Source: Candidatus Omnitrophota bacterium
GTDB taxonomy: Bacteria > Omnitrophota > Gorgyraeia > Tantalellales > Tantalellaceae
Length of the DNA stretch: 13,361 nt
Assembly (NCBI GenBank): GCA_013204685.1
Contig: JABMSC010000110.1
Coordinates: 1-13,361, forward strand
Direction of reading: 5' to 3'
The position numbers and the translations under genes were made by a program. The notes under the pieces are model-generated. The model made no database searches. It was not told where the DNA came from and worked only from the letters and a program-made list of their open reading frames with translations. Shown here one piece after another: positions 8,001 through 13,361 of this stretch (its first letter is position 1; each line of letters begins with the position of its first letter).

Positions 8001-11000
8001 AGACGGAGATAGACAATAGCCGGGCGGAAACTCAACTTATCGAGATCCTGGAAGAAATAGGAAAGCATTACGCTAAGCATGTAAAAGAAAGAGACAAGAG
8101 CCCCACTACAAATTTCGAAGGAATTTCTGGCGAAACAGTCGTTCAGACGGCAGCGAAAAAACATGATCTGGATGAAAAGGCCGTATCGATACTTGTAGCA
8201 CTTGGCAGAGATCTCGAAAAACACGCCGAGGAATCAAAGACCCGGCCGGAGGAATGGAAAAGCAGACTTCAGGAATTCAAAAAAGATCCGGTAGGATATA
8301 TAAGAAAGATACGCCCGGGTATTGAGGAAAAAATACGAATGCTTGACGAGGAACCCCGGGATTATGCAAGAAAAATTTCCGCGCTCCAGTTGACGCTTAA
8401 TCCGCATCTCAAAGACGGATTACAGCAGAAATTGGCGGATATAGATTATGTTTTAACCCAGGTGGGCCCCGCGCGAACCGACGCTGCCCCCGGCGAGAGC
8501 CCGGAAGACGGAATAGCGATGCGTCAGGGGACGGGAGAAACGGGTATCTCGGAAACGCCCCCCGCCGACACGGCACTGGCATCTGCGACAGAACCTTTAG
8601 TATTGCCTGATGAAGCACAGACAGCGAATGAATGCGCGCGGCGGATAGTAGACGCCGTGAAAGCCGACCCAAACCTTGTTCTGGGTCTAGCCACCGGCGG
8701 CACGCAGATCCCCGTATATAAGAGAATAATAGAATTAACGGAAGCCGAAGGTGTGGACTGGTCAGGCGTTACCACATTCAACCTTGATGAATACGCCGGC
8801 CTTGATACCACTCACGATCAAAGCTACCGTTATTACATGAATGAAAACCTTTTTAATGCACTTTCGGATAAGAACAGGTTCGGGGATAAAGCCATTAGGA
8901 TCGAAAACACCCATGTACCCGATGGCATGGCTGAAGACCTTGATAAAGAAATGGAAGCATACGCCGCGATGATACGCTCGGCAGGCGGTGTCGATCTCTG
9001 GCTTCTGGGCATGGGCAGCGACGGCCATTATGCTTTTCTTGAGCCGGCTGCCGTTATTGATGCGAAATTCATGGATAACCTTAAAAGAGGCCTCTTTGAC
9101 GGGATAGACTTCTCCGGCTCAGTAGGAAATTTCCCCCTCAGAGACAAAATAAGAGACTTCAATGATTTTTATTTCTCCGACGATACATCATCAAAAGAAT
9201 ACGAAGACATAAAGGAAGCCATATTCGGGATCCTTGGTTTTCAGGCGCAGGCAAGAAACTCGTTAGGTAATTTTCAAGATCTGGTGGATACATATATAAG
9301 ATCCATGGCAAGAGAGGGCAAGACGATTACTCAGGACGAGGCGAAAGAACATCTTGATAAGCTTGGCGGGAGAATGCAGAAAGAGACCGAAAGAACGTTT
9401 TACGTGCCGCTGTCCCGGGAACAAATTCAACGCCTGCAGAGAGACCTGGAAGCGAATGGATGCAGGAACATTAAGATATCGCCGCAGAAAGAGTATTTTG
9501 GGAAACCGGCCAAGGTCGTGAATCTTGCCGTCCCGACGCTTATAGGTAATGCCAGGAACTTTAACAATATCAATGAAGTGCCGCTTAAAGCCCTGACCGC
9601 TGTAGGGATCGTGATGGAAAGTAAGGCGCTTCTTCAGCACATTATCCATAAAAGCATAGCTCCTGCCCTGCGGGACACTCTTACGCTTCCGGAACCGACC
9701 CCGGAATGTCCATCGTCGATATTAAGAACACATGACAACTGGAAAGTCGTCTGCACTGCGGATGCCGCACACTTACTCGGGGATACGCTTGGGATCGTTT
9801 ATGAAAAAGTTGCTGCCGCTATAGCATCACGCGCGTACAAGAAAAACCCCACACCTTTAAAGATCCACTGTGAAACAAAGCATTACGACTGGGGAGACCC
9901 GGACTTTTTACCGGCTCTTTTAAGGATAGATAATTCCGGAGGCAAACCTTACGCTGAGCTCTGGATCGGCGCTCACCCCAGCGCGCCGGCAAAAGCAGAT
10001 GTTACTGATATCGAAGTAAATTTGAATGATCTGATAGAAGGCGCCGCCGAGGAGATCCTTGGCAAAGAAGCCGCCGACAGTTTCAAAGCGCAGCTCCCGT
10101 ATCTTTTAAAGATCCTCACAGCCGCGACAGCATTATCCATACAAGCCCATCCGGACAGACGGCAGGCCGAAGAAGGCTGGGCGAGGGAAGCTGCTGCCCG
10201 GAAGAAAGGCGAAGAAGTGAGTTACAGCGATAGCAACCATAAGCCCGAGATCATCTGTGCTGTCACGAAATCCTGGGCGCTTAACGGTTTTAGGCCGATT
10301 GACCAGATAGTTGAGGATCTTAGGGGACTGAACGTTCCTGATTTAGGGGAAGAGGTGCGTACTTTTATTGATGAGGTGACTCAGGCAGATGGTGATGCTG
10401 AGGAAAACAAAAAAGCTCTGAAGAAATTTTATTCCGGTCTGATGGAAAGGGTAAAGACCTTGAAGGAGGTCCAGGCTCCGCTGGATCAGGAACTTGACGG
10501 AATGGTTGAAGCCGCAATTGCCGGCAGATCTGTTTCAGACGATGAAAAGAAAGCCCTGAGGGAAAAATTAAAAGCCGAACAGGATAGAATTGCTGAAGTC
10601 GCCCCACAGGCCAGGATCTCAAATATTATTTCGTATGTTATCGCAAAAATAAAAATGAAACTTTATGCAGAATTGGAAAAACCTGCTATCAGCAATACGC
10701 AAGATTTTGTTGCAGCTGCAGAGGAACAAGGCAGGACCATGGACCTGAAAAGAGAATTATGGGCTTTGAGGCTCAATGACCAATATCCTAACGATATGGG
10801 CGTTTTGTCGGTATACCTCTTGAACCTTGTCAGGCTTGAGCCCGGCCAGGCCATGTATCTGCCGGCAGGGGAACTTCACGCGTATTTAGGAAAACTTGAC
10901 CCCAATGTCAAAGACGAAGGCGCCGGGATAGAGCTGATGGCGAATTCCGATAATGTTTTGCGGGGCGGTCTGACACCCAAACGTATAGACGTTCCGGAAC

Positions 11001-13361
11001 TTTTGAATACACTTACGTTCACTTACGGTGAACCGAAGATACTTGTTTCAGAGACTAAAACAGCCGCTGAAGGGGTGTATAGAACCGATGCGGATGAATT
11101 CCAGTTAAGCGTTATCAATGTGAACGAAGAACAGACATTCACAAGTGACGATGCGCACTCTGCCGATATGCTCATAGTGATGGAAGGCAGCGCCACATTG
11201 ACCGATTCCGGAGGAAACACTTTAGAACTCGAGAAAGGCGATACCATTATGATTCCCGCCGTCTCTGGGCAATATACGATAACGACCGGCGAAACCGCGA
11301 AACTGTACAAAGCAAGTGTGCCGGGCATTCCGATGATCATGCAGCCCAGGCCTCAGGACGCAAAAGAAGCGCAGAAAGAAGGCACCGCGATGAAGCAGGG
11401 GACAGAGGGCCTGAGTACGGAAGAACAGGAATACCGTTCCAGAACGACCTTTGAAGAAGCTTTTGAGGGTCACGCCGATAAGCAAAAACTCAAAAAGATC
11501 TATGACAGGATAGCGGGCAGGATTTTAGAGGTCTGTGGTGAATTTGAAGAGAGATACGGTGAAGAAGCTTTTACGACCCCGCAGCCAAGCGTTATACCCG
11601 GAGGAAGTAACGGCGATACGCTGCTCGTAAAGATCTTTCTACAAAGAAAGGTAAGGGAAGTCTGCATCTACCGGCCGTTCATAGAGAATATTTACCGGTT
11701 GTCAAAACTGTCAGATAAAGCCGACGACGTAATAGACTTGATCATAGACTCGGCCGTATTCCACGAGATCGGACACGGGTTCGAGGGATATTCAGGACTT
11801 GACTACATCAGCCTCATCAAAGATCCCGCCATGCGGCAGGTTTACGCGGATATATTGGGCCTTAAGGAAGGTGTTCCGGAAGAAGGGAAATTGCAATTCG
11901 TCGAATCTATCGCTGATCTCAATATGGGCGGCCCCGGCAACATCGCTTACGTGATGAGGAAGGCGGCGTATCTTTTCTACAAATTTATCAGTTCCTCTCC
12001 GGACTCATATATAGGAAGGAACGGCCGTGTGAACGCCGGCGCGGTAACCGGCGTCGTGGAAGGATATTTCAGAGATTATAAGTACCTGAGGCATGCTATT
12101 GTGGCCGGGGTTAACCCGGAGAATCAAAAAACGTTATGGAAAGATGAGGAAGAACAGGGAAGTGAGGGCGCTGAAGTTGCGGGTGTAGATAAGGTTATAC
12201 AGGATATGGCGCGGGAAGTTATAAGGATGACCGGGATGTTTTTCGGATTCGCACCTCAAACGACAACCGCAACCGCGCAGATCGGTGCAATAGTGCTTTC
12301 GTGGATCGCTGGCAAACCCCACACTGTTGGTACCGCCATGAAGCAGGGTTTGGGTGAAAAAGGCCCGAGGTCCGCTGGCAAGATCACTTACAGGCGTAAA
12401 TCCGAAAGAAAGTCCAATGAACGCATTGCGGAACTGGATGCCGCCAAGAAGATCCAGTTAAGGATAGAGGCCCTGCTGTCGGAGATCGAGTTGATCGATT
12501 CCGACTACAAAAAAGCTAAGACAGGTCCGGAGAAGGAGGATCTAAAAAGAAGAGAGCGGGACTTGCTTCACGAGATGGCTTTTCTATACAGGAATATTTC
12601 TTTTGATATCTCTGAAGGCAAGTTGTATGGATATTACAGTGATTACCTTAAACAGTCCAGGAAAGAACGGGACGGTGAAAAAAAAGATGGTTCGGATGGC
12701 CTGTATGGAAAAATGGAAGCGGCAAGCGCGGCAAAGGACATAAAAAAACTTCAAAGACTGAACATCAAAGCAATAAGGTTAAATAAGCGTTTGATCAAGC
12801 TGCAGTTAAAGATTGCCGGCATGCTTCTCATGGGACGTTCCGGTCTTACCAGCAAAGCGTCGGAAAGGAGCGCGGCCCGGTCGACACTGTTAGGCGGTCT
12901 TGATACTGCCTTTCTTTTGACTGAAGAACTTCGTTACAGGATAGCACGCCTCCATGGCGGAAAAAAGATACGCGAATTCGACACTACCGACTGGACCGGA
13001 ACCATGATAAGGACCTCGAACATCAAGGGATTCGATATCGAAGTTCTAAGGCCCGAAAAGAAAGGGGATAAACCCAGGATACTTGTCAGGCAGTCAAGAT
13101 GGATAAACGTTCACACGACCCTTATAGATATCCGCAGGGACGTTAAACGCGGTGATATCGAGAAGGCCATCAAAAAACTTGATATGCTCGAGAAGATCTA
13201 CAGCGTTCGATATATACGGGCGCTTGAGTTTTACAGAGACATAAGCAAGGACCTGAGGGCTTTAAGGGATATTTTAAAAGCGCCGCCTTCGGATAAACAG
13301 ATAGAAGAAATATCCGCCGGAATAAAAGTGCTTATACCCGCAATAAGATACCCGAAGCAGC
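3731..13361 (+). CDS. Giant exported multidomain protein (3' partial, at least 3,210 residues)
   Basis: One frame stays open from the ATG at 3731 to the window end without a stop. Residues 1-29 form a Sec signal peptide (PKR, hydrophobic AVSLAVCIAFTFTTVL, cut after AYA). Order of parts: unknown N-terminal region (30-435), HEAT-like block 1 (436-659), degenerate receiver domain (692-840), linker 1 (861), HEAT-like block 2 (877-1101), unknown helical region (1102-1595), linker 2 (1596), NagB-like domain (~1618-2037), type I phosphomannose isomerase domain (~2042-2535), linker 3 (2552), HExxH peptidase-like domain (~2560-2800), linker 4 (2868), basic helical region (2877 on). It has its own promoter, leader and GGAG site. 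Giant genes are known in Omnitrophota. The mix of export signal, scaffold repeats and normally cytosolic sugar-phosphate enzymes is unexplained; the whole-protein function is unknown. The total length cannot be judged because the end is outside the window. Confidence 0.93.
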   Translation, partial: MPKRIIKAVSLAVCIAFTFTTVLSDLAYAVPSAYQNLAVELVSQNPDQQSVVKAAASINYAKRYPNAVQLSECPESFILREGDVPAQVDGVRAFRADYDNIPPAWKEFSTTNEKGKRWEDFRKKYETYKRTNPSVPDELKDKELPEYFHQLEDAVTALMFFLECEAGISSEDVRVIEGYFPVTDEPEAKQPISRIEPLTDAEEGKLPIARIEPQDDGTYLLVVHTVYAQHWRDIRQKDVWFEQTLKGKKRTASYAWAINFWVCKHEAKELAKIPGVVKTGGHLSQTSDGVELDRDEEDVNNISGRLAEFNEAMRLAYMEGYCIDTPDIYFETGSIDRIMWVFGFDDDKTAVDEGIDKGFPLTRQKTEEEIKNTAHLAFLAHYYSLEGEDGKLRRPSAVTIPDEMKLAHEKRLDQNKKLDEISVEATGARSAGNDLAIELLDIEIDLMSSETEKVVGACKRIEKTGKKAAILIPHLVEILSDREADAESRLAAARSLGKMDSFAIAAVSLLAQVAKEEGERSDLGKQALAAEEHIKAKVRFMSVEPNKTIIECEKALGSSDPKRIAAACRKAELKGSSAAALIPLLMLILSNRDHKAEVRAAAARALGKMGPLALGALVMLEQVLDEGGRDNLLLEDCAASALQAIKRETCISCGVEELLGLKRPITEVRKRPAKRSTTARQDTLETEEISRILIVDGKTAHAELIQKYLQSFEGRTGRKITEIALAKSQEGAVQKASEASEKGLPFHLVITAGILPMMNTDAEQEIKNTTGVDILFAVRSVAGHKDAHVLLLTGNLLPAILLEYAKSSRRNVSPDIFSGYVHESDTLSSSLFDAIKKIGILGKKQSDASDKPEEDEDSDITMKQGTGEVPPAENALATELLNIEIDLRSGDTDRVISACEKTGQKRKQATILIPLLVNFLSDREADERIRLAACMALGRMGSYAIAAIPLFEQVAEEESEKGTDLEHIAHESAKNARKELLSRSGLNIDEIRGIGAALLGSDPEEQEGACKEAGENGKEAALLIPLLVNILSDEEGYMPARAAAARALGKMGILGVAALPLLEEMRGDEGKDKLLLNDFINLAIRAIRTEAYVRSGVGELLRSEDTIGEIAGMKSDDKDQDDRRSNLASMLVSKITVGPLSKELTFKDLFDALTGFNSILAGRGYKSFTAERIRSERSLAILALENYYRALEGKKPLENVPDSQIDRVLSEKIDLFHSGNFLEYRPYLIGIHQHTIDLFLELAGDNGWIKPVDLKAVKTVKLTAMEAAFFSKTQEAGNRDITSVYESFIRVLGSMNRTSTVLQETDDRKRHYAEKGAGVIRKELTDLLEGKVDVRTIEFSDDIAVDATTYFLIRGHRSERGITYINECFDQEEGRLRKESYIDQALLIAEETASYRLPHNLSVRLWRSLALYIYPDGSFGYGKETEIDNSRAETQLIEILEEIGKHYAKHVKERDKSPTTNFEGISGETVVQTAAKKHDLDEKAVSILVALGRDLEKHAEESKTRPEEWKSRLQEFKKDPVGYIRKIRPGIEEKIRMLDEEPRDYARKISALQLTLNPHLKDGLQQKLADIDYVLTQVGPARTDAAPGESPEDGIAMRQGTGETGISETPPADTALASATEPLVLPDEAQTANECARRIVDAVKADPNLVLGLATGGTQIPVYKRIIELTEAEGVDWSGVTTFNLDEYAGLDTTHDQSYRYYMNENLFNALSDKNRFGDKAIRIENTHVPDGMAEDLDKEMEAYAAMIRSAGGVDLWLLGMGSDGHYAFLEPAAVIDAKFMDNLKRGLFDGIDFSGSVGNFPLRDKIRDFNDFYFSDDTSSKEYEDIKEAIFGILGFQAQARNSLGNFQDLVDTYIRSMAREGKTITQDEAKEHLDKLGGRMQKETERTFYVPLSREQIQRLQRDLEANGCRNIKISPQKEYFGKPAKVVNLAVPTLIGNARNFNNINEVPLKALTAVGIVMESKALLQHIIHKSIAPALRDTLTLPEPTPECPSSILRTHDNWKVVCTADAAHLLGDTLGIVYEKVAAAIASRAYKKNPTPLKIHCETKHYDWGDPDFLPALLRIDNSGGKPYAELWIGAHPSAPAKADVTDIEVNLNDLIEGAAEEILGKEAADSFKAQLPYLLKILTAATALSIQAHPDRRQAEEGWAREAAARKKGEEVSYSDSNHKPEIICAVTKSWALNGFRPIDQIVEDLRGLNVPDLGEEVRTFIDEVTQADGDAEENKKALKKFYSGLMERVKTLKEVQAPLDQELDGMVEAAIAGRSVSDDEKKALREKLKAEQDRIAEVAPQARISNIISYVIAKIKMKLYAELEKPAISNTQDFVAAAEEQGRTMDLKRELWALRLNDQYPNDMGVLSVYLLNLVRLEPGQAMYLPAGELHAYLGKLDPNVKDEGAGIELMANSDNVLRGGLTPKRIDVPELLNTLTFTYGEPKILVSETKTAAEGVYRTDADEFQLSVINVNEEQTFTSDDAHSADMLIVMEGSATLTDSGGNTLELEKGDTIMIPAVSGQYTITTGETAKLYKASVPGIPMIMQPRPQDAKEAQKEGTAMKQGTEGLSTEEQEYRSRTTFEEAFEGHADKQKLKKIYDRIAGRILEVCGEFEERYGEEAFTTPQPSVIPGGSNGDTLLVKIFLQRKVREVCIYRPFIENIYRLSKLSDKADDVIDLIIDSAVFHEIGHGFEGYSGLDYISLIKDPAMRQVYADILGLKEGVPEEGKLQFVESIADLNMGGPGNIAYVMRKAAYLFYKFISSSPDSYIGRNGRVNAGAVTGVVEGYFRDYKYLRHAIVAGVNPENQKTLWKDEEEQGSEGAEVAGVDKVIQDMAREVIRMTGMFFGFAPQTTTATAQIGAIVLSWIAGKPHTVGTAMKQGLGEKGPRSAGKITYRRKSERKSNERIAELDAAKKIQLRIEALLSEIELIDSDYKKAKTGPEKEDLKRRERDLLHEMAFLYRNISFDISEGKLYGYYSDYLKQSRKERDGEKKDGSDGLYGKMEAASAAKDIKKLQRLNIKAIRLNKRLIKLQLKIAGMLLMGRSGLTSKASERSAARSTLLGGLDTAFLLTEELRYRIARLHGGKKIREFDTTDWTGTMIRTSNIKGFDIEVLRPEKKGDKPRILVRQSRWINVHTTLIDIRRDVKRGDIEKAIKKLDMLEKIYSVRYIRALEFYRDISKDLRALRDILKAPPSDKQIEEISAGIKVLIPAIRYPKQ
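5036..5707 (+). other. Giant protein: HEAT-like repeat block, copy 1 (residues 436-659)
   Basis: Two ~110-residue units, each with LIPxLxxILSxRxxxAExRxAAARxLGKM, the pattern of HEAT or PBS-lyase-like helical repeats used as protein-binding scaffolds. The first unit runs ~436-545, the second ~546-659. The block ends in GVEELL and recurs 441 residues later at 877-1101, where the matching end is GVGELL. The charged tail after it (KRPITEVRKRPAKR) leads into the receiver-like domain. Confidence 0.8.
5804..6250 (+). other. Giant protein: degenerate response-regulator receiver (residues 692-840)
   Basis: The order of motifs is that of a CheY-like fold: ILIVDG (β1; the acidic pair is reduced to D696-G697), FHLVITAGILPMM (β3; the phospho-accepting Asp position is A752), HVLLLTGN (β4; T793 retained), and SGYVHESDTLSSSLFDAIKK (β5-α5; the conserved Lys replaced near H822). 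Phosphorylation is therefore not expected; it is a pseudo-receiver, likely a binding module. An insertion (~25 residues) lies between β3 and β4. A receiver fold inside a protein with an export signal is unusual. Assignment is by motif reading only. Confidence 0.6.
6311..6334 (+). other. Recurrent interdomain linker 1 (TMKQGTGE)
   Basis: Residues 861-868, preceded by an acidic run (PEEDEDSD) and followed by VPPAENALATELL. It marks the joint between the receiver-like domain and HEAT block 2. Confidence 0.8.
6359..7033 (+). other. Giant protein: HEAT-like repeat block, copy 2 (residues 877-1101)
   Basis: A second copy of residues 436-659: TELLNIEIDL versus IELLDIEIDL at the start, SDREADERIRLAACMALGRM versus SDREADAESRLAAARSLGKM, AARALGKMG shared in the second unit, and GVGELL versus GVEELL at the end. 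DNA identity is still visible (ATATTGAGATCGAC and TCTGACCGCGAAGC are exact in both), so this looks like a segmental duplication within the gene, offset 1,323 nt. Confidence 0.8.
7034..8515 (+). other. Giant protein: unrecognised helical region (residues 1102-1595)
   Basis: About 490 residues rich in predicted helix, with no known catalytic motif. Visible landmarks are YLIGIHQHTIDLFLELAGD (~1228-1246), FSDDIAVDATTYFLIRGHRS (~1339-1358), and a charged helical tail (RKIRPGIEEKIRMLDEEP) that ends in a Pro/Asp/Glu-rich stretch before linker 2. The IHQHT and RGHRS His pairs could be metal- or substrate-binding but this is speculative. No family recognised. Confidence 0.5.
8516..8539 (+). other. Recurrent interdomain linker 2 (AMRQGTGE)
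   Basis: Residues 1596-1603, preceded by PGESPEDGI and followed by TGISETPPADTALA. The PPA[DE]xALA tail is shared with linker 1. It marks the joint before the NagB-like domain. Confidence 0.8.
8582..9850 (+). other. Giant protein: glucosamine-6-phosphate deaminase-like (NagB) domain with a large insertion (residues ~1618-2040)
   Basis: NagB converts glucosamine-6-phosphate to fructose-6-phosphate plus ammonia. Motifs in order: VLGLATGGTQIPVYK (1650-1664), VTTFNLDEYAGL (D1686 equals E. coli D72), LLGMGSDGHYAFLEP (D1764, H1766 and E1771 equal E. coli D141, H143 and E148), VVNLAVPTLIGNARNFN (R1942 fits R172), VPLKALTAVGIVMESK (from 1950), and SSILRTHDNWKVVCTADAAHLL at the end. Catalytic residues are thus present, but the GxxKA phosphate-site Lys (E. 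coli K208) does not align. Between FLEPAAVID and KVVNLA lies about 150 extra residues (~1775-1926) that E. coli NagB lacks. Deaminase activity is plausible but not assured; related sugar-phosphate isomerase activity is the alternative. Confidence 0.82.
9854..11335 (+). other. Giant protein: type I mannose-6-phosphate isomerase (ManA) domain (residues ~2042-2535)
   Basis: Phosphomannose isomerase interconverts mannose-6-phosphate and fructose-6-phosphate with a zinc ion. Motifs: HYDWGDPDFLPALL, YAELWIGAHPSAPAKA, LSIQAHPD (Q2138 and H2140), SDSNHKPEI (E2173), YLPAGELHAYL (H2383) and DNVLRGGLTPK (R2411, the catalytic Arg). All four metal ligands and the Arg are kept. A Lys/Glu-rich helical stretch (~2225-2350) enlarges the domain between E2173 and H2383. 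The C-terminal cupin (MLIVMEGSATLTD...LELEKGDTIMIPA) is complete. It follows NagB with almost no spacer, and both enzymes yield fructose-6-phosphate. Confidence 0.92.
11384..11410 (+). other. Recurrent interdomain linker 3 (TAMKQGTEG)
   Basis: Residues 2552-2560, after the cupin end of the ManA domain and a Lys/Glu/Gln-rich spacer, and before the peptidase-like domain. GAAGG precedes the ATG codon by 7 nt, but the other copies lack a ribosome site, so internal initiation is not supported. Confidence 0.8.
11411..12331 (+). other. Giant protein: HExxH metallopeptidase-like domain (residues 2561-2867)
   Basis: VFHEIGHGFEG gives H2678, E2679 and H2682 of a zincin active site. FVESIADLNMGG follows 43 residues later and supplies E2725 in an ExxAD context typical of a third zinc ligand. 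Upstream is a helical segment (KLSDKADDVIDLIIDSAV), as in the helix that carries HExxH. The family was not recognised. It is bounded by linkers 3 and 4, with a Thr/Ala-rich segment (APQTTATATAQI) before linker 4. Inferred role: proteolysis, possibly of the same chain. Confidence 0.65.
12332..12358 (+). other. Recurrent interdomain linker 4 (TAMKQGLGE)
   Basis: Residues 2868-2876, between the peptidase-like domain and the basic C-terminal region. The core TAMKQG is identical to linker 3 although the codons differ. Confidence 0.8.
12359..13361 (+). other. Giant protein: basic helical region, runs off the window (residues 2877-3210+)
   Basis: Lys/Arg-rich and mostly helical. Probable coiled coils are IAELDAAKKIQLRIEALLSE (~2902-2921) and KLQRLNIKAIRLNKRLIKLQ (~3012-3031). 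A more folded part follows (~3090-3145: DTTDWTGTMIRTSNIKGFDI, then PRILVRQSRWINVHTTLIDI). No catalytic motif or known family recognised. The reading frame is still open at the last base. Confidence 0.6.

Noticed and set aside
11384..11410. The Met of the TAMKQG linker as an internal translation start for separate proteins
   Set aside because: Only copy 3 has a GAAGG at a usable distance; copies 1, 2 and 4 have no ribosome site, and no stop codon precedes any of them.
4194..11485. Many minus-strand open frames of 60-190 codons across the giant gene
   Set aside because: They lie antisense to a continuous coding frame with clear protein families, lack ribosome sites and show compositions expected from reverse-complemented codons.

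Overview
This window reads as a chromosomal piece of an uncultured, Gram-negative-type bacterium of moderate GC. The best phylum-level guess is Omnitrophota (former OP3). The reasons are a GHIGGDDF-type GGDEF protein fused to a GspE-N/MshEN-like domain, a membrane TPR protein with a peptidase-MA domain, and above all a giant gene starting with a Sec signal that ends in an AYA cleavage site. Giant open reading frames are a reported trait of that phylum. The assignment is an inference from gene style, not from a marker gene. All genes seen lie on the + strand.

Layout. Positions 2-2543 hold a tight three-gene cluster: the 3' end of a GGDEF + MshEN-like protein, a membrane-anchored TPR/zinc-peptidase protein (2 nt gap), and a small secreted protein (4-nt ATGA overlap). 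A 116-nt spacer with an unusual inverted array of 7-nt repeats follows. Then comes alpha-acetolactate decarboxylase with a signal peptide (2660-3442). A second spacer (3443-3730) holds a short, telomere-like 7-nt repeat run, a consensus sigma70-type promoter (TTGACT-17-TATAAT) overlapped by a 10-bp inverted repeat, a leader RNA with two good hairpins, and a GGAG ribosome site.

From 3731 to the end of the window (9,631 nt; at least 3,210 codons) runs one uninterrupted reading frame. After the signal peptide it contains, in order: an unrecognised N-terminal region; a HEAT-like block; a degenerate response-regulator receiver that lacks its phospho-Asp; a second copy of the HEAT-like block; an unrecognised helical region; a NagB-like glucosamine-6-phosphate deaminase with a ~150-residue insertion; a type I phosphomannose isomerase (ManA) with its metal ligands intact; an HExxH metallopeptidase-like module; and a basic, helical C-terminal stretch that runs off the window.

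The most striking observation is a short peptide, consensus [TA]-M-[KR]-Q-G-[TL]-G-E, that recurs four times (residues ~861, 1596, 2552, 2868) at the joints between these modules, with different synonymous codons each time. The chain therefore looks like a polyprotein or 'beads on a string': sugar-phosphate enzymes that normally work alone in the cytosol, plus scaffold repeats and a protease fold, joined by a recurring linker in an apparently exported protein. Whether the linker is a processing site, a flexible hinge or a recombination joint cannot be settled from this sequence.
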